Below are positions 16,344 through 25,541 of a stretch of DNA of 64,000 bases, piece by piece. Under the pieces are notes generated by a model. That model saw only the letters and a program-made list of their open reading frames with translations, was not told where the DNA came from and did not search any database. The stretch is from assembly GCF_030863805.1 (NCBI RefSeq), contig NZ_CP132957.1, forward strand, positions 2,666,001 through 2,730,000. The letters run 5' to 3'. The number at the start of each line of letters is the position of its first letter. Position 1 is the first letter of the stretch. Position numbers and translations under genes: made by a program. The stretch is from Kineothrix sp. MB12-C1. Its GTDB lineage: Bacteria > Bacillota > Clostridia > Lachnospirales > Lachnospiraceae.

Positions 16344-17618
16344 ATGCGGAATAAAGCAACAGGAGAAATATTGGTAAAGATTGTACTATGTCTGCTTTTA
16401 AGTTCGATAGCAGGGCTTGCATTGCTGGTTTTAGTATATTTGCTTCCGGTAAAAGGGATGGAATCTCATGTTTTGGAGTCTATAGAAATTTTCTATACGG
16501 AAGGGGTTTATCCGCAGGTCGTTTCCGGATATAAAGGAAGTCAATTAGATAATGAAACAGATGCGATTATGATTTTAAAGGCTATTTATCCCGGGAAGGA
16601 AGAAGGAGTGTTTGAGAAGGCATTATCGATTCCCAGTGTGGCAATTACAGGGGAATTTTCCGGATGCAGAAGCCTGGTCGCCTACCTGTGGGAGGGAGTA
16701 CAGACGGATGGAGTGTCTGAGTATGGACGGTATTGGCATGGCTATCTCGTTATTTTAAAGCCATTATTGATTCTGTTCAACTATGCAGATATCAGGTACT
16801 TGAATATGTTTGCCCAATTTTTCCTGCTAGCTTATGTTCTCGTTCTTATGATAGAAAGAGGTATGAAAAAGTATCTGATATCTTTACTGACCGCGATAAT
16901 GATAGTTAATCCGGTGGCAACGGCAATGTCCATGCAGTTTTCCTCAGTTTATTATGTATCCTTGCTCTCTTGCATTTTCTTACTAAAGAAAAAGGCATGG
17001 TTGGAGAAAGACGATAAGAGATATTATTACTTTTTCTTTATTATTGGGATTGCTACGTCCTATTTTGATTTTCTTACCTATCCTACAGCTTCGTTGACTA
17101 TGCCGTTGGTATTGGTATTACTGATGGAACGGCTGAATTTAAAGGAGGCCGTGAAACGAGTGATTATACTCAGTTTATTCTGGGGAACAGGTTATATAGG
17201 AATGTGGATGATGAAATGGGTTATTTATTATATTGTGTTACATTATAATATTTTTGCTGAGATATCAGCAAGAGTTCAGGTACATACCGGAGAAGTAGTG
17301 GTTTCCGGCGAGGAATTAAATACATTTGAGGTAGCAATAAAGAACCTGAAAGTCTTTGCGAGAAGCCCTTATTTGATGCTGGGTACTGCAATCGTTGTAT
17401 ATTTTCTTGTAAAGGAAAGAAAGAATATAAAAAAAGCATGTAAAAATGTGCTTTATCTGATTCCCTTCTTTATGATAGCTGTCATTCCGATTATTTGGTT
17501 GATGCTTACTAAGAATCATGCAGGATGGCTCTATTGGTATACAAGCAGAGGATTGATGGGGATGGTATTTTCTTTGATAAGTTCTGTTATTTATATAACA
17601 GAATATGGTAAGGAATAG
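16344..17618 (+). CDS. Polytopic membrane protein of unknown function
   Basis: A 424-residue protein that I do not recognise. It has an N-terminal helix (about 10-33), an extracytoplasmic stretch of about 100 residues including NETDAIMILKAIYPGKEEGV and RYWHGYLVILKP, and then about eight further helices. The order of first helix, long outside loop with acidic residues, then many helices resembles GT-C transferases, and it is the third consecutive gene of this kind. A flippase or polymerase role is less likely because a Wzy-like protein is encoded just downstream (18471). The gene starts with ATG 16344 after AGAAGGGGATAAAGG and ends 22 bases before the GT2 gene. Confidence 0.6.
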   Translation: MRNKATGEILVKIVLCLLLSSIAGLALLVLVYLLPVKGMESHVLESIEIFYTEGVYPQVVSGYKGSQLDNETDAIMILKAIYPGKEEGVFEKALSIPSVAITGEFSGCRSLVAYLWEGVQTDGVSEYGRYWHGYLVILKPLLILFNYADIRYLNMFAQFFLLAYVLVLMIERGMKKYLISLLTAIMIVNPVATAMSMQFSSVYYVSLLSCIFLLKKKAWLEKDDKRYYYFFFIIGIATSYFDFLTYPTASLTMPLVLVLLMERLNLKEAVKRVIILSLFWGTGYIGMWMMKWVIYYIVLHYNIFAEISARVQVHTGEVVVSGEELNTFEVAIKNLKVFARSPYLMLGTAIVVYFLVKERKNIKKACKNVLYLIPFFMIAVIPIIWLMLTKNHAGWLYWYTSRGLMGMVFSLISSVIYITEYGKE

Positions 17619-17640
17619 ACCAGGAAGGAGTTGATGCGTT

Positions 17641-18495
17641 ATGGCAAAGGTTTCGATTTGTATTCCGGCCTACAATAACGTAGAAGGCATAGAACGATTG
17701 CTTGGAAGCATTGCTAAGCAGGATTATACGGACTATGAAATTATTATTACCGATGATTCTACGGATGATAAAGTATACGAACTCGTGAAAGGCAGGCCGG
17801 AGCTGCAATATTATCGGAATGAGAGAAGGCTTGGATCTACGGCGAATTGGAATGAGGCCATGAACAAATGCAGTGGTGAATATGTAAAAATTATGCACCA
17901 CGATGATTGGTTCACGGAAAGGGAAAGTCTTGGGAAATTTGTCCGCCTTTTGGCAGAGTGCCCGGAAGCAGATTTCGCCTTTTGCGGAACGAGACAGGTG
18001 GAAGCCGAGAGAAGCTATGACAGACATATTTCCGATGCGGATGTTTCTTTGATAAAAGAGAATTATAGGAATTTATATCTTGGAAATACCATAGGAGCTC
18101 CCAGTGCAACGATATACAAAAGGTCGGCGGGTGCTTATGATGAAAGTTTGGTATGGCTTGTAGATATGGAATTCTATATGCGAATATTGAAGAATAATCC
18201 ACAGTTTGCTTATACGAAGGAGCCTCTTATTTCCATAGGGGTAAGCAGTACGCAGCTTACCGAAAAGTGTATTGGTGATGAAAAGGTAAATATTCAAGAA
18301 TATGGTTATATTTATAAGAAATATCGATTGGATGAAGTGAAGGAATATAGAGCTAAGCTATTTCAGGTTTTTATGGATAATAACGCTTCTTATGAAATTG
18401 TCAGGAGCTTTGGGATATCGCACCTTACCTATAGCAGGGGAAGGCTGGCGAAGTGGATGGGGAAAGTAAAATGGAAATTGGGAATACGAAAATAA
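17641..18495 (+). CDS. Glycosyltransferase family 2 (GT-A fold), short form
   Basis: A 284-residue GT2 enzyme with ICIPAYNNVEGIERLLGSIA at the N-terminus, ITDDSTDDK, and the acidic motif HHDDWF (D88-D89) that corresponds to the DxD site. It ends with a basic region (RLAKWMGKVKWKLGIRK) that may bind the membrane. The SD-like AAGGAG occurs 8 bases before the start. The gene overlaps the next one (start 18471) by 25 bases. Donor and acceptor cannot be read from the sequence. Confidence 0.9.
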   Translation: MAKVSICIPAYNNVEGIERLLGSIAKQDYTDYEIIITDDSTDDKVYELVKGRPELQYYRNERRLGSTANWNEAMNKCSGEYVKIMHHDDWFTERESLGKFVRLLAECPEADFAFCGTRQVEAERSYDRHISDADVSLIKENYRNLYLGNTIGAPSATIYKRSAGAYDESLVWLVDMEFYMRILKNNPQFAYTKEPLISIGVSSTQLTEKCIGDEKVNIQEYGYIYKKYRLDEVKEYRAKLFQVFMDNNASYEIVRSFGISHLTYSRGRLAKWMGKVKWKLGIRK

Positions 18496-19619
18496 ACAGG
18501 GAAAAAGTTGCGAATGTCATTTTTTATATGATGCTTTTATTGGAGATTATAATCGTTGTTGTGGATAAGAGCGACTATATCAATCCGCTGGAAGGACAAT
18601 TGTTCCGTATTACATTTGTGCTTGCGGTGACGAAAATTATTCTGACCCAATATTCTATGAAGGAATGGATATGGATTTTTCTGTTTGGCGTGCTAGGGTT
18701 CATTTCCTATAAAATAACGGGGAGAAATGAAATATTACGAATTGTAGCATTTGTGGCATCGTGTAAGAATGTAGAACTGCATAAAATGATACGTTTTGTC
18801 TTTTATACGACGTTAGCAGGCTGCCTTTTGCTTATGTCTCTGTCGCTGGCAGGAATTTACGGCAATCTGGGGATTACGACAGATTTTGGCAGAGGGGTTG
18901 TGGAAACGAGATATTGCATAGGACTGGGGCATCCCAATGCGTTGCATTGTATGTTCTTTATGCTGGCCATTTTATATTTCTATCTTTATGAGAGTAAAAT
19001 GAGGTGGTACCACTTTGCCGCAGTATTGCTGTTAAATATGGGGCTTTTTATGCTTACGGATTCCAGAACAGGAATGCTTATAACGACAGCCACAATCTTG
19101 CTTGCGGCATTTTTTCACTATTTTCCTAAAGCTAGAAAGAATAAGTGGGTTTATATTGCGGGAATCTTAGTGTTCTTAGGCTGCCTGCTTTTATCGATAG
19201 CAGCCTCCAAATATGGATTGACGAATCCGCTTTTGGCAAAGCTGGATGGATTTTTGAACGGGCGGATTCTGGATTTGTATTGGGGATCGGTAAATCATGA
19301 AGGAACGATGGCGCATTGGAGTCTCTTTTCAGATGCCGGCAATAATTACTACTTCGATATGGGATTTGTAAGGGTATTCTATTGGTATGGTATCATTCCG
19401 GCAATTGTATATTTTACACTGAATATCATGCTGATATGGGAATGTTATAAGAAAAGAGATGCTATGGGATTTGTTATGATGGTAGTGCTTGCAATTTATA
19501 CTATTGTCGAAGCGCATATTATTTCTGTTTATATCGGCCGAAATTATATTCTGATGTTGCTCGCTGCTTATTGGGGGGACATGCTGATTCCGGAAAGGCG
19601 CAAGGGCGATGGTGTATGA
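18471..19619 (+). CDS. wzy: Wzy-like polysaccharide polymerase (no extra domain)
   Basis: A 382-residue membrane protein with about eleven helices. It carries the outside-loop sequence LGHPNALH and the downstream TDSRTGM, both seen in O-antigen polymerase/ligase (Wzy/WaaL)-like proteins. Such proteins join lipid-linked repeat units on the outer face of the membrane. ATG 18471 (MEIGNTK) is preferred to GTG 18453 because GGGGA lies at a good distance before it. It resembles the proteins at 29141 and 44241, which have the same membrane core plus C-terminal additions. The stop overlaps the next start in an ATGA arrangement. Confidence 0.78.
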   Translation: MEIGNTKINREKVANVIFYMMLLLEIIIVVVDKSDYINPLEGQLFRITFVLAVTKIILTQYSMKEWIWIFLFGVLGFISYKITGRNEILRIVAFVASCKNVELHKMIRFVFYTTLAGCLLLMSLSLAGIYGNLGITTDFGRGVVETRYCIGLGHPNALHCMFFMLAILYFYLYESKMRWYHFAAVLLLNMGLFMLTDSRTGMLITTATILLAAFFHYFPKARKNKWVYIAGILVFLGCLLLSIAASKYGLTNPLLAKLDGFLNGRILDLYWGSVNHEGTMAHWSLFSDAGNNYYFDMGFVRVFYWYGIIPAIVYFTLNIMLIWECYKKRDAMGFVMMVVLAIYTIVEAHIISVYIGRNYILMLLAAYWGDMLIPERRKGDGV

Positions 19620-20647
19620 GGAAGGCACTGCATTTGGAAATTATAAGATTTTTGGCAATCTGTCTGGTGGTTTTTAATCATACGGATGGGTATTTTATCC
19701 ATTTTGCGACGACAGACAACTCGCTGACTTATTGTATTTCTATGGCTGTTTCTGTTATTTGCAGGATAAATGTACCTTTGTTTTTCATGGTATCAGGGGC
19801 GCTTTTGCTTAGGAAAGAAGAGGATTTATCTACCTTATACAAGAAAAGGATTGTGAGAATTGCGGCAGTAATTATAATTTTCTCTGCTATTCAGTATACA
19901 GCGAATCAGATAGCTGGCAAATTGACAGGAGAGTGGAGCGTTATAAGTTTTTTGAAAAGTTTGTATACGGCCGATGTGACGGAATCTTATTGGTTTTTAT
20001 ATTCCTACATGGCAATATTACTGATGCTGCCTTTTCTGCGCAAGATGGCAAGAGGAATGACAGAACAGGAATTTCGATATCTGTTTCTTTTGAAGATTAT
20101 ATTTGATGTCGTATTACGGGTAATAGCTACTTACTCCGGTATTTCCGTCGGACTTTCCTTATGGATACTGACAGATAATGTATTTTATGTGATGTTTGGA
20201 TATTATATGGAACATATTTTGACGAAGAGGCGGTATGAAATGTTCCATATGGGTAAGATAACGGCACTTTTCCTTGTCTTTGTTCTTCTATCGATGGGAG
20301 CAGTGGTTGCAGAGTATTTGGTAAAAGGAGAATATTCTCAAAGCTATTTAGGGATTTTCACTCCGGTATTAGCCATAATGGTATATTATATGGTAAAATC
20401 AATCTGTATGAAATATACATTGCCGGAGATAGGCTATAAGACAGCGGTTTATCTGGGTGGATCGGCATTTGGTATTTATCTGATAGAAAAGCTGGTAAGG
20501 CGTCAGCTTCTGCCGTTGTATCTTTATCTTTGCCAGGTAACGGTAGGACCGTTGGCCAATACGGTATATGTGCTTGGAACGATAGGGCTTGCCCTTATCT
20601 ATGTAAGTATAATGAAAAAAGTTCCGGGAATTAGGCAACTGATTTAA
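19616..20647 (+). CDS. Acyltransferase family 3 protein
   Basis: A 343-residue integral membrane protein with about ten helices. The first helix carries LEIIRFLAICLVVFNHTDGY, where the His after the helix matches the essential His of acyltransferase-3 proteins (OafA, NolL type). These enzymes move acetyl or other acyl groups across the membrane onto sugars. The real start is ATG 19616, which overlaps the TGA of the Wzy-like gene (ATGA); the earlier start at 19571 would add residues without homology. Inference: O-acylation of the glycan built by this group. The next gene is 70 bases away, over a small hairpin at 20679-20692. Confidence 0.85.
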   Translation: MRKALHLEIIRFLAICLVVFNHTDGYFIHFATTDNSLTYCISMAVSVICRINVPLFFMVSGALLLRKEEDLSTLYKKRIVRIAAVIIIFSAIQYTANQIAGKLTGEWSVISFLKSLYTADVTESYWFLYSYMAILLMLPFLRKMARGMTEQEFRYLFLLKIIFDVVLRVIATYSGISVGLSLWILTDNVFYVMFGYYMEHILTKRRYEMFHMGKITALFLVFVLLSMGAVVAEYLVKGEYSQSYLGIFTPVLAIMVYYMVKSICMKYTLPEIGYKTAVYLGGSAFGIYLIEKLVRRQLLPLYLYLCQVTVGPLANTVYVLGTIGLALIYVSIMKKVPGIRQLI

Positions 20648-20717
20648 ACTATTTACGCAGAAACATATTGATTTAGGGTCCGCTGAGGCGGATATAGCGA
20701 ATAAAGGTGAGAAGACG

Positions 20718-22130
20718 ATGAAACAGAAAAATAAGATTATAGAAGTATATGGACTATGGTTTGCAGACCTCATATGTATTGTGATTTCTTTTGTTGTTGC
20801 GACCTATATCCGTTTCGGCAATTTCAAAGATATGGGAGATCAAAGCATACATTTTCTCGTATGCCTATGTCTGATGCTCTTTGGAACCGTCTATAATTTC
20901 TTCATCGACTGGAACCGCAATTTCCTAAGAAGAAGCATATGGAAGGAAGCTTACCGCGTGTTGCAATATAACGCTATCATGATTCTTGTGGTAACATTTC
21001 TTATGGTGCTCGTAAAATGGGCGGATGTATTTTCCCGTTTGGTACTCGGTTATTTCTTCCTGTTAAACTTCTTCCTTTGTCTGGCAGTGCATACGGTGAT
21101 TAAGAAGTTTCTTCATACGTATTATTCTTCGGAGCAGAACTCTGTTAAGGTAATGGTGGTAACGGAGAGCAGCCAGATTGATTTTACACTTGATCGCCTG
21201 GAAAAAGAATTGGATATTTATTATCAGGTAGTAGCCCTGGTCTGCATGAATGAGGATCTTCGGGGAAAAGAAATAAGAGGAATTCCTGTGGTTGCCGACA
21301 AAGGGGACTTAATCGAGGTCGCTACCCAGATGGCTTTGGACGAAGTATTCTTGAGCCTGCCGGATATTTCCCAGAATAAGCTGGAAGAGATTATCCGGGG
21401 GTTTGGCGATATGGGTGTGAACTGTCACTATAGTTTGGAGCTTCCGGGCATGGAAGCCAATAGAAGTAAAGTGGACAGCTTCGGAAATTATACGGTGATT
21501 ACTTATACGCGTTTCCAGAGCAGCTATAAGAGGATGATGATAAAGCGCTGGATGGACATAGCCGGAGGGCTTGTGGGGATGCTGATTACCCTTATTTGTC
21601 TGCCCTTTGTAGCAGTTGCTATTAAGCTCGATTCCAAAGGACCGATATTTTTCTCACAGGTAAGAATCGGCCGTAATGGAAGGCGGTTTAAGATATATAA
21701 GTTCCGCTCCATGTATCTGGATGCGGAGGAGAGAAAGAAGGAACTGGAAGCCAAAAATGAAATGCAAGGGCTTATGTTCAAGATGGAAAATGATCCGCGA
21801 ATTACGAAAGTGGGGGCCTTTCTCCGTAAAACGAGTATTGATGAGCTTCCACAGTTCTATAATGTATTCAAAGGCGACATGAGTCTTGTTGGGACGAGGC
21901 CCCCCACACAGGATGAATTCGAGAAATATAATCAATATTACCGACGCCGTATCAGCATGACTCCCGGACTTACCGGCATGTGGCAGGTAAGCGGGCGGAG
22001 CAATATCGAGGACTTCGATGATGTAGTAAAATATGATCTCGAGTATATCGATAATTGGTCTTTGAGTCTGGATATTAAAATATTATTTCAGACGGTAGTT
22101 GTTGTTTTATTTGGAAAAGGAGCGAAATAA
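20718..22130 (+). CDS. Polyprenyl-phosphate sugar phosphotransferase (initiating transferase)
   Basis: A 470-residue enzyme of the exopolysaccharide polyprenyl glycosylphosphotransferase type (CpsE/WbaP family). The N-terminal half has four membrane helices and a CoA-binding-like domain (about 130-265). The C-terminal catalytic domain (about 276-470) includes KRWMDIAGG, the re-entrant hydrophobic segment, VRIGRNGRRFKIYKFRSMY, KTSIDELPQFYNVFKGDMSLVG and PGLTGMWQVSGRS. It transfers a sugar-1-phosphate from a UDP-sugar to undecaprenyl phosphate, the first step of repeat-unit synthesis. This is the only such initiator in the window. It is preceded by a 70-base gap and overlaps the following GT4 start by one base (TAATG). 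Confidence 0.95.
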   Translation: MKQKNKIIEVYGLWFADLICIVISFVVATYIRFGNFKDMGDQSIHFLVCLCLMLFGTVYNFFIDWNRNFLRRSIWKEAYRVLQYNAIMILVVTFLMVLVKWADVFSRLVLGYFFLLNFFLCLAVHTVIKKFLHTYYSSEQNSVKVMVVTESSQIDFTLDRLEKELDIYYQVVALVCMNEDLRGKEIRGIPVVADKGDLIEVATQMALDEVFLSLPDISQNKLEEIIRGFGDMGVNCHYSLELPGMEANRSKVDSFGNYTVITYTRFQSSYKRMMIKRWMDIAGGLVGMLITLICLPFVAVAIKLDSKGPIFFSQVRIGRNGRRFKIYKFRSMYLDAEERKKELEAKNEMQGLMFKMENDPRITKVGAFLRKTSIDELPQFYNVFKGDMSLVGTRPPTQDEFEKYNQYYRRRISMTPGLTGMWQVSGRSNIEDFDDVVKYDLEYIDNWSLSLDIKILFQTVVVVLFGKGAK

Positions 22131-23320
22131 TGAATCTTGTGATTGATTGTTTTAAGCTTGTGAAAGGTGCAGGAAAAAGCATCGGTATTTATAATCTTGC
22201 CCAAAGTGTTGTTTCGCACTTGGGTGAGCGAGCAGAATGCGAAACAGAAGGGAAGCAGGGAAACTCGATTATTGTACTCGGCAATTCCTATAACAAAAAG
22301 GACTTTGACGTGCCGGGAGTGACTTTCGTGGAGATGAAGGGCGACCCTTTAAATAAAATATACTGCATCTTCTGGGAACTGTTTTTGGTACCCGGATATG
22401 CGAAGAAATATAGAGCGGATAGGATTCTGTTTCCTCGTGGATTCGCCCCCCTCGGGATTGCGAAGACTTTGACCGGAGGAGCGAAAGGGAAAATGAAGGA
22501 TACGATTATCATTCATGACTTGATTCCCTTCTTTTATGATAAATATTATCCGGGCGTATTTAATCGTCTGGAAAATGCCTACATTATGAATCGTTTGAAA
22601 GCCTCTATCCGACAGGCTGACCGAGTGATTACTATCTCGGAGCACTCACGGGAAGATATTCTCGATAAGGTGCCGGGGGGCGGGAAGAAGATAACGATCA
22701 TTCACAATGGATTAAATGATGTTTCTTATAAAAATGTCACTGATAAAGCAGAAACGCAGACATATCATGAGCAAGAGGGAAGCGGGAAAGAATATATCGT
22801 AGCTATGACCTCCGGTCTTCCGCATAAGAATGCTGCCGGAATTTTACGATCTTATGAAGCTTATTATCAATTAGTCAAGGCAGATAACAGAGAACCCTTA
22901 GAGCTTGCGGTTATCGGTATTGGAGATGCCTCAGCGTATGAAGGGATGTCAGAGGAAGCGAAAGCCCACGTAAGGTGTTATAAATTCTTCGAAGACTTTG
23001 CGGATATGTGTAAGATGATTGCAGGAGGAAAGGCTTACTTGTTTCTTTCCTATGCGGAAGGCTTTGGATTCCCCCCTTTAGAAGCGATGCAGATGGGACT
23101 TCCTGTCGTATGCTCTAACCGGAGTTCACTGCCCGAGGTAGTAGGAAATGCAGGGCTTCTTGTGGATCCCGATGAAACGGATGCGGTGGCAAAGGCTCTC
23201 GATCAAATTGTGACAGACACAGCTTTACGCGAGGATTTAGTGAAGAAGGGCTATGAGAATATCAAACGTTTTTCCTGGGAGACGCGAACGGACTTATATT
23301 GGAAGGAATTATTGCAGTGA
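22130..23320 (+). CDS. Glycosyltransferase family 4
   Basis: A 396-residue GT4 enzyme. Motifs: KGAGKSIGIYNLAQ near the N-terminus, IIHDLIPFFYDKYYPGVF, and the donor-binding segment YAEGFGFPPLEAMQMGLP with E-x7-E. The pattern IxHD...P resembles mannosyl- or rhamnosyltransferases of the WbaZ kind, but the sugar is uncertain. The start overlaps the stop of the initiating transferase (TAATG), and the stop overlaps the GTG of the next gene, so three genes are linked by translational coupling; this enzyme may add the second sugar. Confidence 0.9.
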   Translation: MNLVIDCFKLVKGAGKSIGIYNLAQSVVSHLGERAECETEGKQGNSIIVLGNSYNKKDFDVPGVTFVEMKGDPLNKIYCIFWELFLVPGYAKKYRADRILFPRGFAPLGIAKTLTGGAKGKMKDTIIIHDLIPFFYDKYYPGVFNRLENAYIMNRLKASIRQADRVITISEHSREDILDKVPGGGKKITIIHNGLNDVSYKNVTDKAETQTYHEQEGSGKEYIVAMTSGLPHKNAAGILRSYEAYYQLVKADNREPLELAVIGIGDASAYEGMSEEAKAHVRCYKFFEDFADMCKMIAGGKAYLFLSYAEGFGFPPLEAMQMGLPVVCSNRSSLPEVVGNAGLLVDPDETDAVAKALDQIVTDTALREDLVKKGYENIKRFSWETRTDLYWKELLQ

Positions 23321-24471
23321 GCAGATTACTTATATATGATACCTCTAATTTCATAGATTTCCCAATTGGCGGACAATTGACGAGTATCGGCAACTTCTTG
23401 CGCTTTCTTTGCGAGGAACATCCGCAGCGGACGAAGGATATTCTTCTGATAGGAGTCACTTTGGAACCCGATCAAGTAGGGAAAATGAAAAAAATAAAGC
23501 TGCATGGAAGAGAATTCGATTTTCTTCCTGTAGCTATAGCACAACGGGACTTGGGCAATACCTCCAAGTCCCTGCGTCTGCAATATATGAAGGGGCTGCT
23601 AAGATATAGAAAGCTATTGAAAATCACCAAAAAGGACTGTAACTATATTCACACACCGGAGGCATATGGTGTTGTGAAGTTTTTTTCTATAAATTCCAAA
23701 TATATTATTTTTTCTCATGGAAGCTACTTTAACATGGAGCGGGGGTTCCGTTTTTTTCAGAAAAATATATTGGTTAAAAAAGGGTTTGTAGCTTATCTGA
23801 AATGGATTCTTAGGAATGCTGATATGATTTTTTTATTGGATAAAGATAGCTTAAGAGATTATTCTCGCTACAACGATAATTTGGTAGAGGTTTTAAACTC
23901 CATTATCCGCCCGGATATTCCGGAAGGTAAGAAACGTCTGAAAGATGGGAAACTTCGAGAGATTTTATTCGTTGGACGGCTTTCTAAAGATAAGCAGGTA
24001 GAGCCGATTATCCGGGCGGTTATCGATGATAATCCCTTCGAAGGAATGGAAGACTTACACCTTACGGTTGTGGGAGATGGAGAAGAATACCATAATTTGA
24101 TAAACTATGAAAGTGATAAGGTTCATTTCACCGGTGCAGTGCCCCCTGAGAAAGTAAAAGACTATATGGAAAAAGCGGATATTCTCGTTATGAACTCAGC
24201 TTTTGAAGGAATACCGATGACAATATTGGAGGGAATCAGCCAGGCTCTTCCGGTCGTTAGTACGAATGTGGGAGGAATTGGACAGGCGCTTCATTTCGGT
24301 CAGGACTCAGAGGAAACCGATGCGACGGCAGAGAGCATACAAAGGGCAATAAAGAAAATTCTTGCTCATTATGAATGCTATTCTGAAAATGCATATGCCA
24401 ATTCAGAGACTTTTGATTATAGGATAGTCAATAAAAAGGTATATGAACGGCTGAATACTTATTGGAAATAA
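23317..24471 (+). CDS. Glycosyltransferase family 4
   Basis: A 384-residue GT4 enzyme. It begins SRLLIYDTSNFIDFPIGGQL; the GG loop, the VGRLSKDKQVEPIIRA strand and AFEGIPMTILEGISQALPVVS fit the family (E-x7-E). I chose GTG 23317, preceded by GGAAGGA and overlapping the TGA of the previous gene (GTGA); the TTG at 23299 is less likely. Donor and acceptor are unknown. It is followed 21 bases later by a GT2 gene. Confidence 0.88.
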   Translation: MSRLLIYDTSNFIDFPIGGQLTSIGNFLRFLCEEHPQRTKDILLIGVTLEPDQVGKMKKIKLHGREFDFLPVAIAQRDLGNTSKSLRLQYMKGLLRYRKLLKITKKDCNYIHTPEAYGVVKFFSINSKYIIFSHGSYFNMERGFRFFQKNILVKKGFVAYLKWILRNADMIFLLDKDSLRDYSRYNDNLVEVLNSIIRPDIPEGKKRLKDGKLREILFVGRLSKDKQVEPIIRAVIDDNPFEGMEDLHLTVVGDGEEYHNLINYESDKVHFTGAVPPEKVKDYMEKADILVMNSAFEGIPMTILEGISQALPVVSTNVGGIGQALHFGQDSEETDATAESIQRAIKKILAHYECYSENAYANSETFDYRIVNKKVYERLNTYWK

Positions 24472-24492
24472 AGAATGTAGCAAGGAGCGTAT

Positions 24493-25530
24493 ATGGAGAA
24501 AAAGGTAAGTATTATAGTTCCGGTATATAATGCAGAAAAGTATGTTGAACGTTGCCTGAATAGCTTGCTGGCGCAGACATATACGAATATAGAAATTATA
24601 GTAATAGATGATGGATCAAAGGATGGCAGTTCACGTATATGTGATAACTATGCTGGGAAATATGAGCGGATAAAAGTGGTTCATACCTCCAATGGGGGAG
24701 TGTCGGCTGCGCGAAATCGTGGTATTGAGGAAGCACAAGGGGAATATTTGACTTTTGTGGATTCGGATGATTGCCTTAACCATGATATGATAGAGTATCT
24801 TGTTTTCTGTCTGGAGAAAACGGAAAGCGATGTGGCAGGCTGTGACTTTTATCCGTATTCTGGTGTAAGGGACGCGGAGGGCGGAGAAGGAAGCGGGACT
24901 ATCGGGGAAAGAGCGGCGATCCTAAGACAAGAAAGCAAAAAAGAAGAGTGGGAGATTTATGGTGAGCTGGAATTGTCAGACGGAGAAACCTTTATAAAAG
25001 GCGGGATCTTAAATGGAGATACCAGGTGCTGGAGTAAAGTTTATCGGAAAACAGCGGTCGGAAGTATTCGCTATGAAGAAGGGATCTCCATAGGAGAGGA
25101 CATGTTGTTTCTTCTCGCTCTCGCAGAGAGGGGAGTAAGGTTTTGCCGGAGCCGCTACAGAGGCTATGCGTATTTTTCCAATGAAGCTGGAGCGATGAAT
25201 CGCAAGTTCAAAAGCAGTTATATGGATCAGATAACCTGCTGGAGAATGGCCATGGAGCAAATTGGCAGAATAGTCCCTCCTCTACAGGTTAAGGCAGCCT
25301 CTATACTGATGATTTCCACGATGCTCGTTGTAGGTAAGCTGGCAGTCTTGGAAGGCGCAGAGAGGAAGGAATATGAGGAATATGTGATAGCCTGCCGGAA
25401 GCAATTGGAAGAATGCAGGAAGGTAAAAGGTGCATTTAGGATGCTTTCTTTTGGATATCGGGTAAAAGTAACTGTTTATGAGATATGCCCTCGCCTGTAT
25501 CTGTGGGGATATCATTTACTGAAAGCGTAG
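24493..25530 (+). CDS. Glycosyltransferase family 2 (GT-A fold)
   Basis: A 345-residue GT2 enzyme with VSIIVPVYNAEKYVERCLNS, IDDGSKDGSS, and the metal site D90-S-D92-D93 in FVDSDDCL. It has an inserted acidic stretch (about 125-165) before SKVYRKTAVG. It resembles the GT2 at 6586 in length and layout. It sits 21 bases after the GT4 gene and 11 bases before the flippase, in the core group that starts at 20718. Confidence 0.9.
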   Translation: MEKKVSIIVPVYNAEKYVERCLNSLLAQTYTNIEIIVIDDGSKDGSSRICDNYAGKYERIKVVHTSNGGVSAARNRGIEEAQGEYLTFVDSDDCLNHDMIEYLVFCLEKTESDVAGCDFYPYSGVRDAEGGEGSGTIGERAAILRQESKKEEWEIYGELELSDGETFIKGGILNGDTRCWSKVYRKTAVGSIRYEEGISIGEDMLFLLALAERGVRFCRSRYRGYAYFSNEAGAMNRKFKSSYMDQITCWRMAMEQIGRIVPPLQVKAASILMISTMLVVGKLAVLEGAERKEYEEYVIACRKQLEECRKVKGAFRMLSFGYRVKVTVYEICPRLYLWGYHLLKA

Positions 25531-25541
25531 AACACAAGAAT

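Noticed and set aside
20679-20692. Small hairpin (TCCGC-TGAG-GCGGA) between acyltransferase and initiating transferase as a terminator
   Set aside because: The 5-bp stem is not followed by a T-run, so there is no support for termination here.
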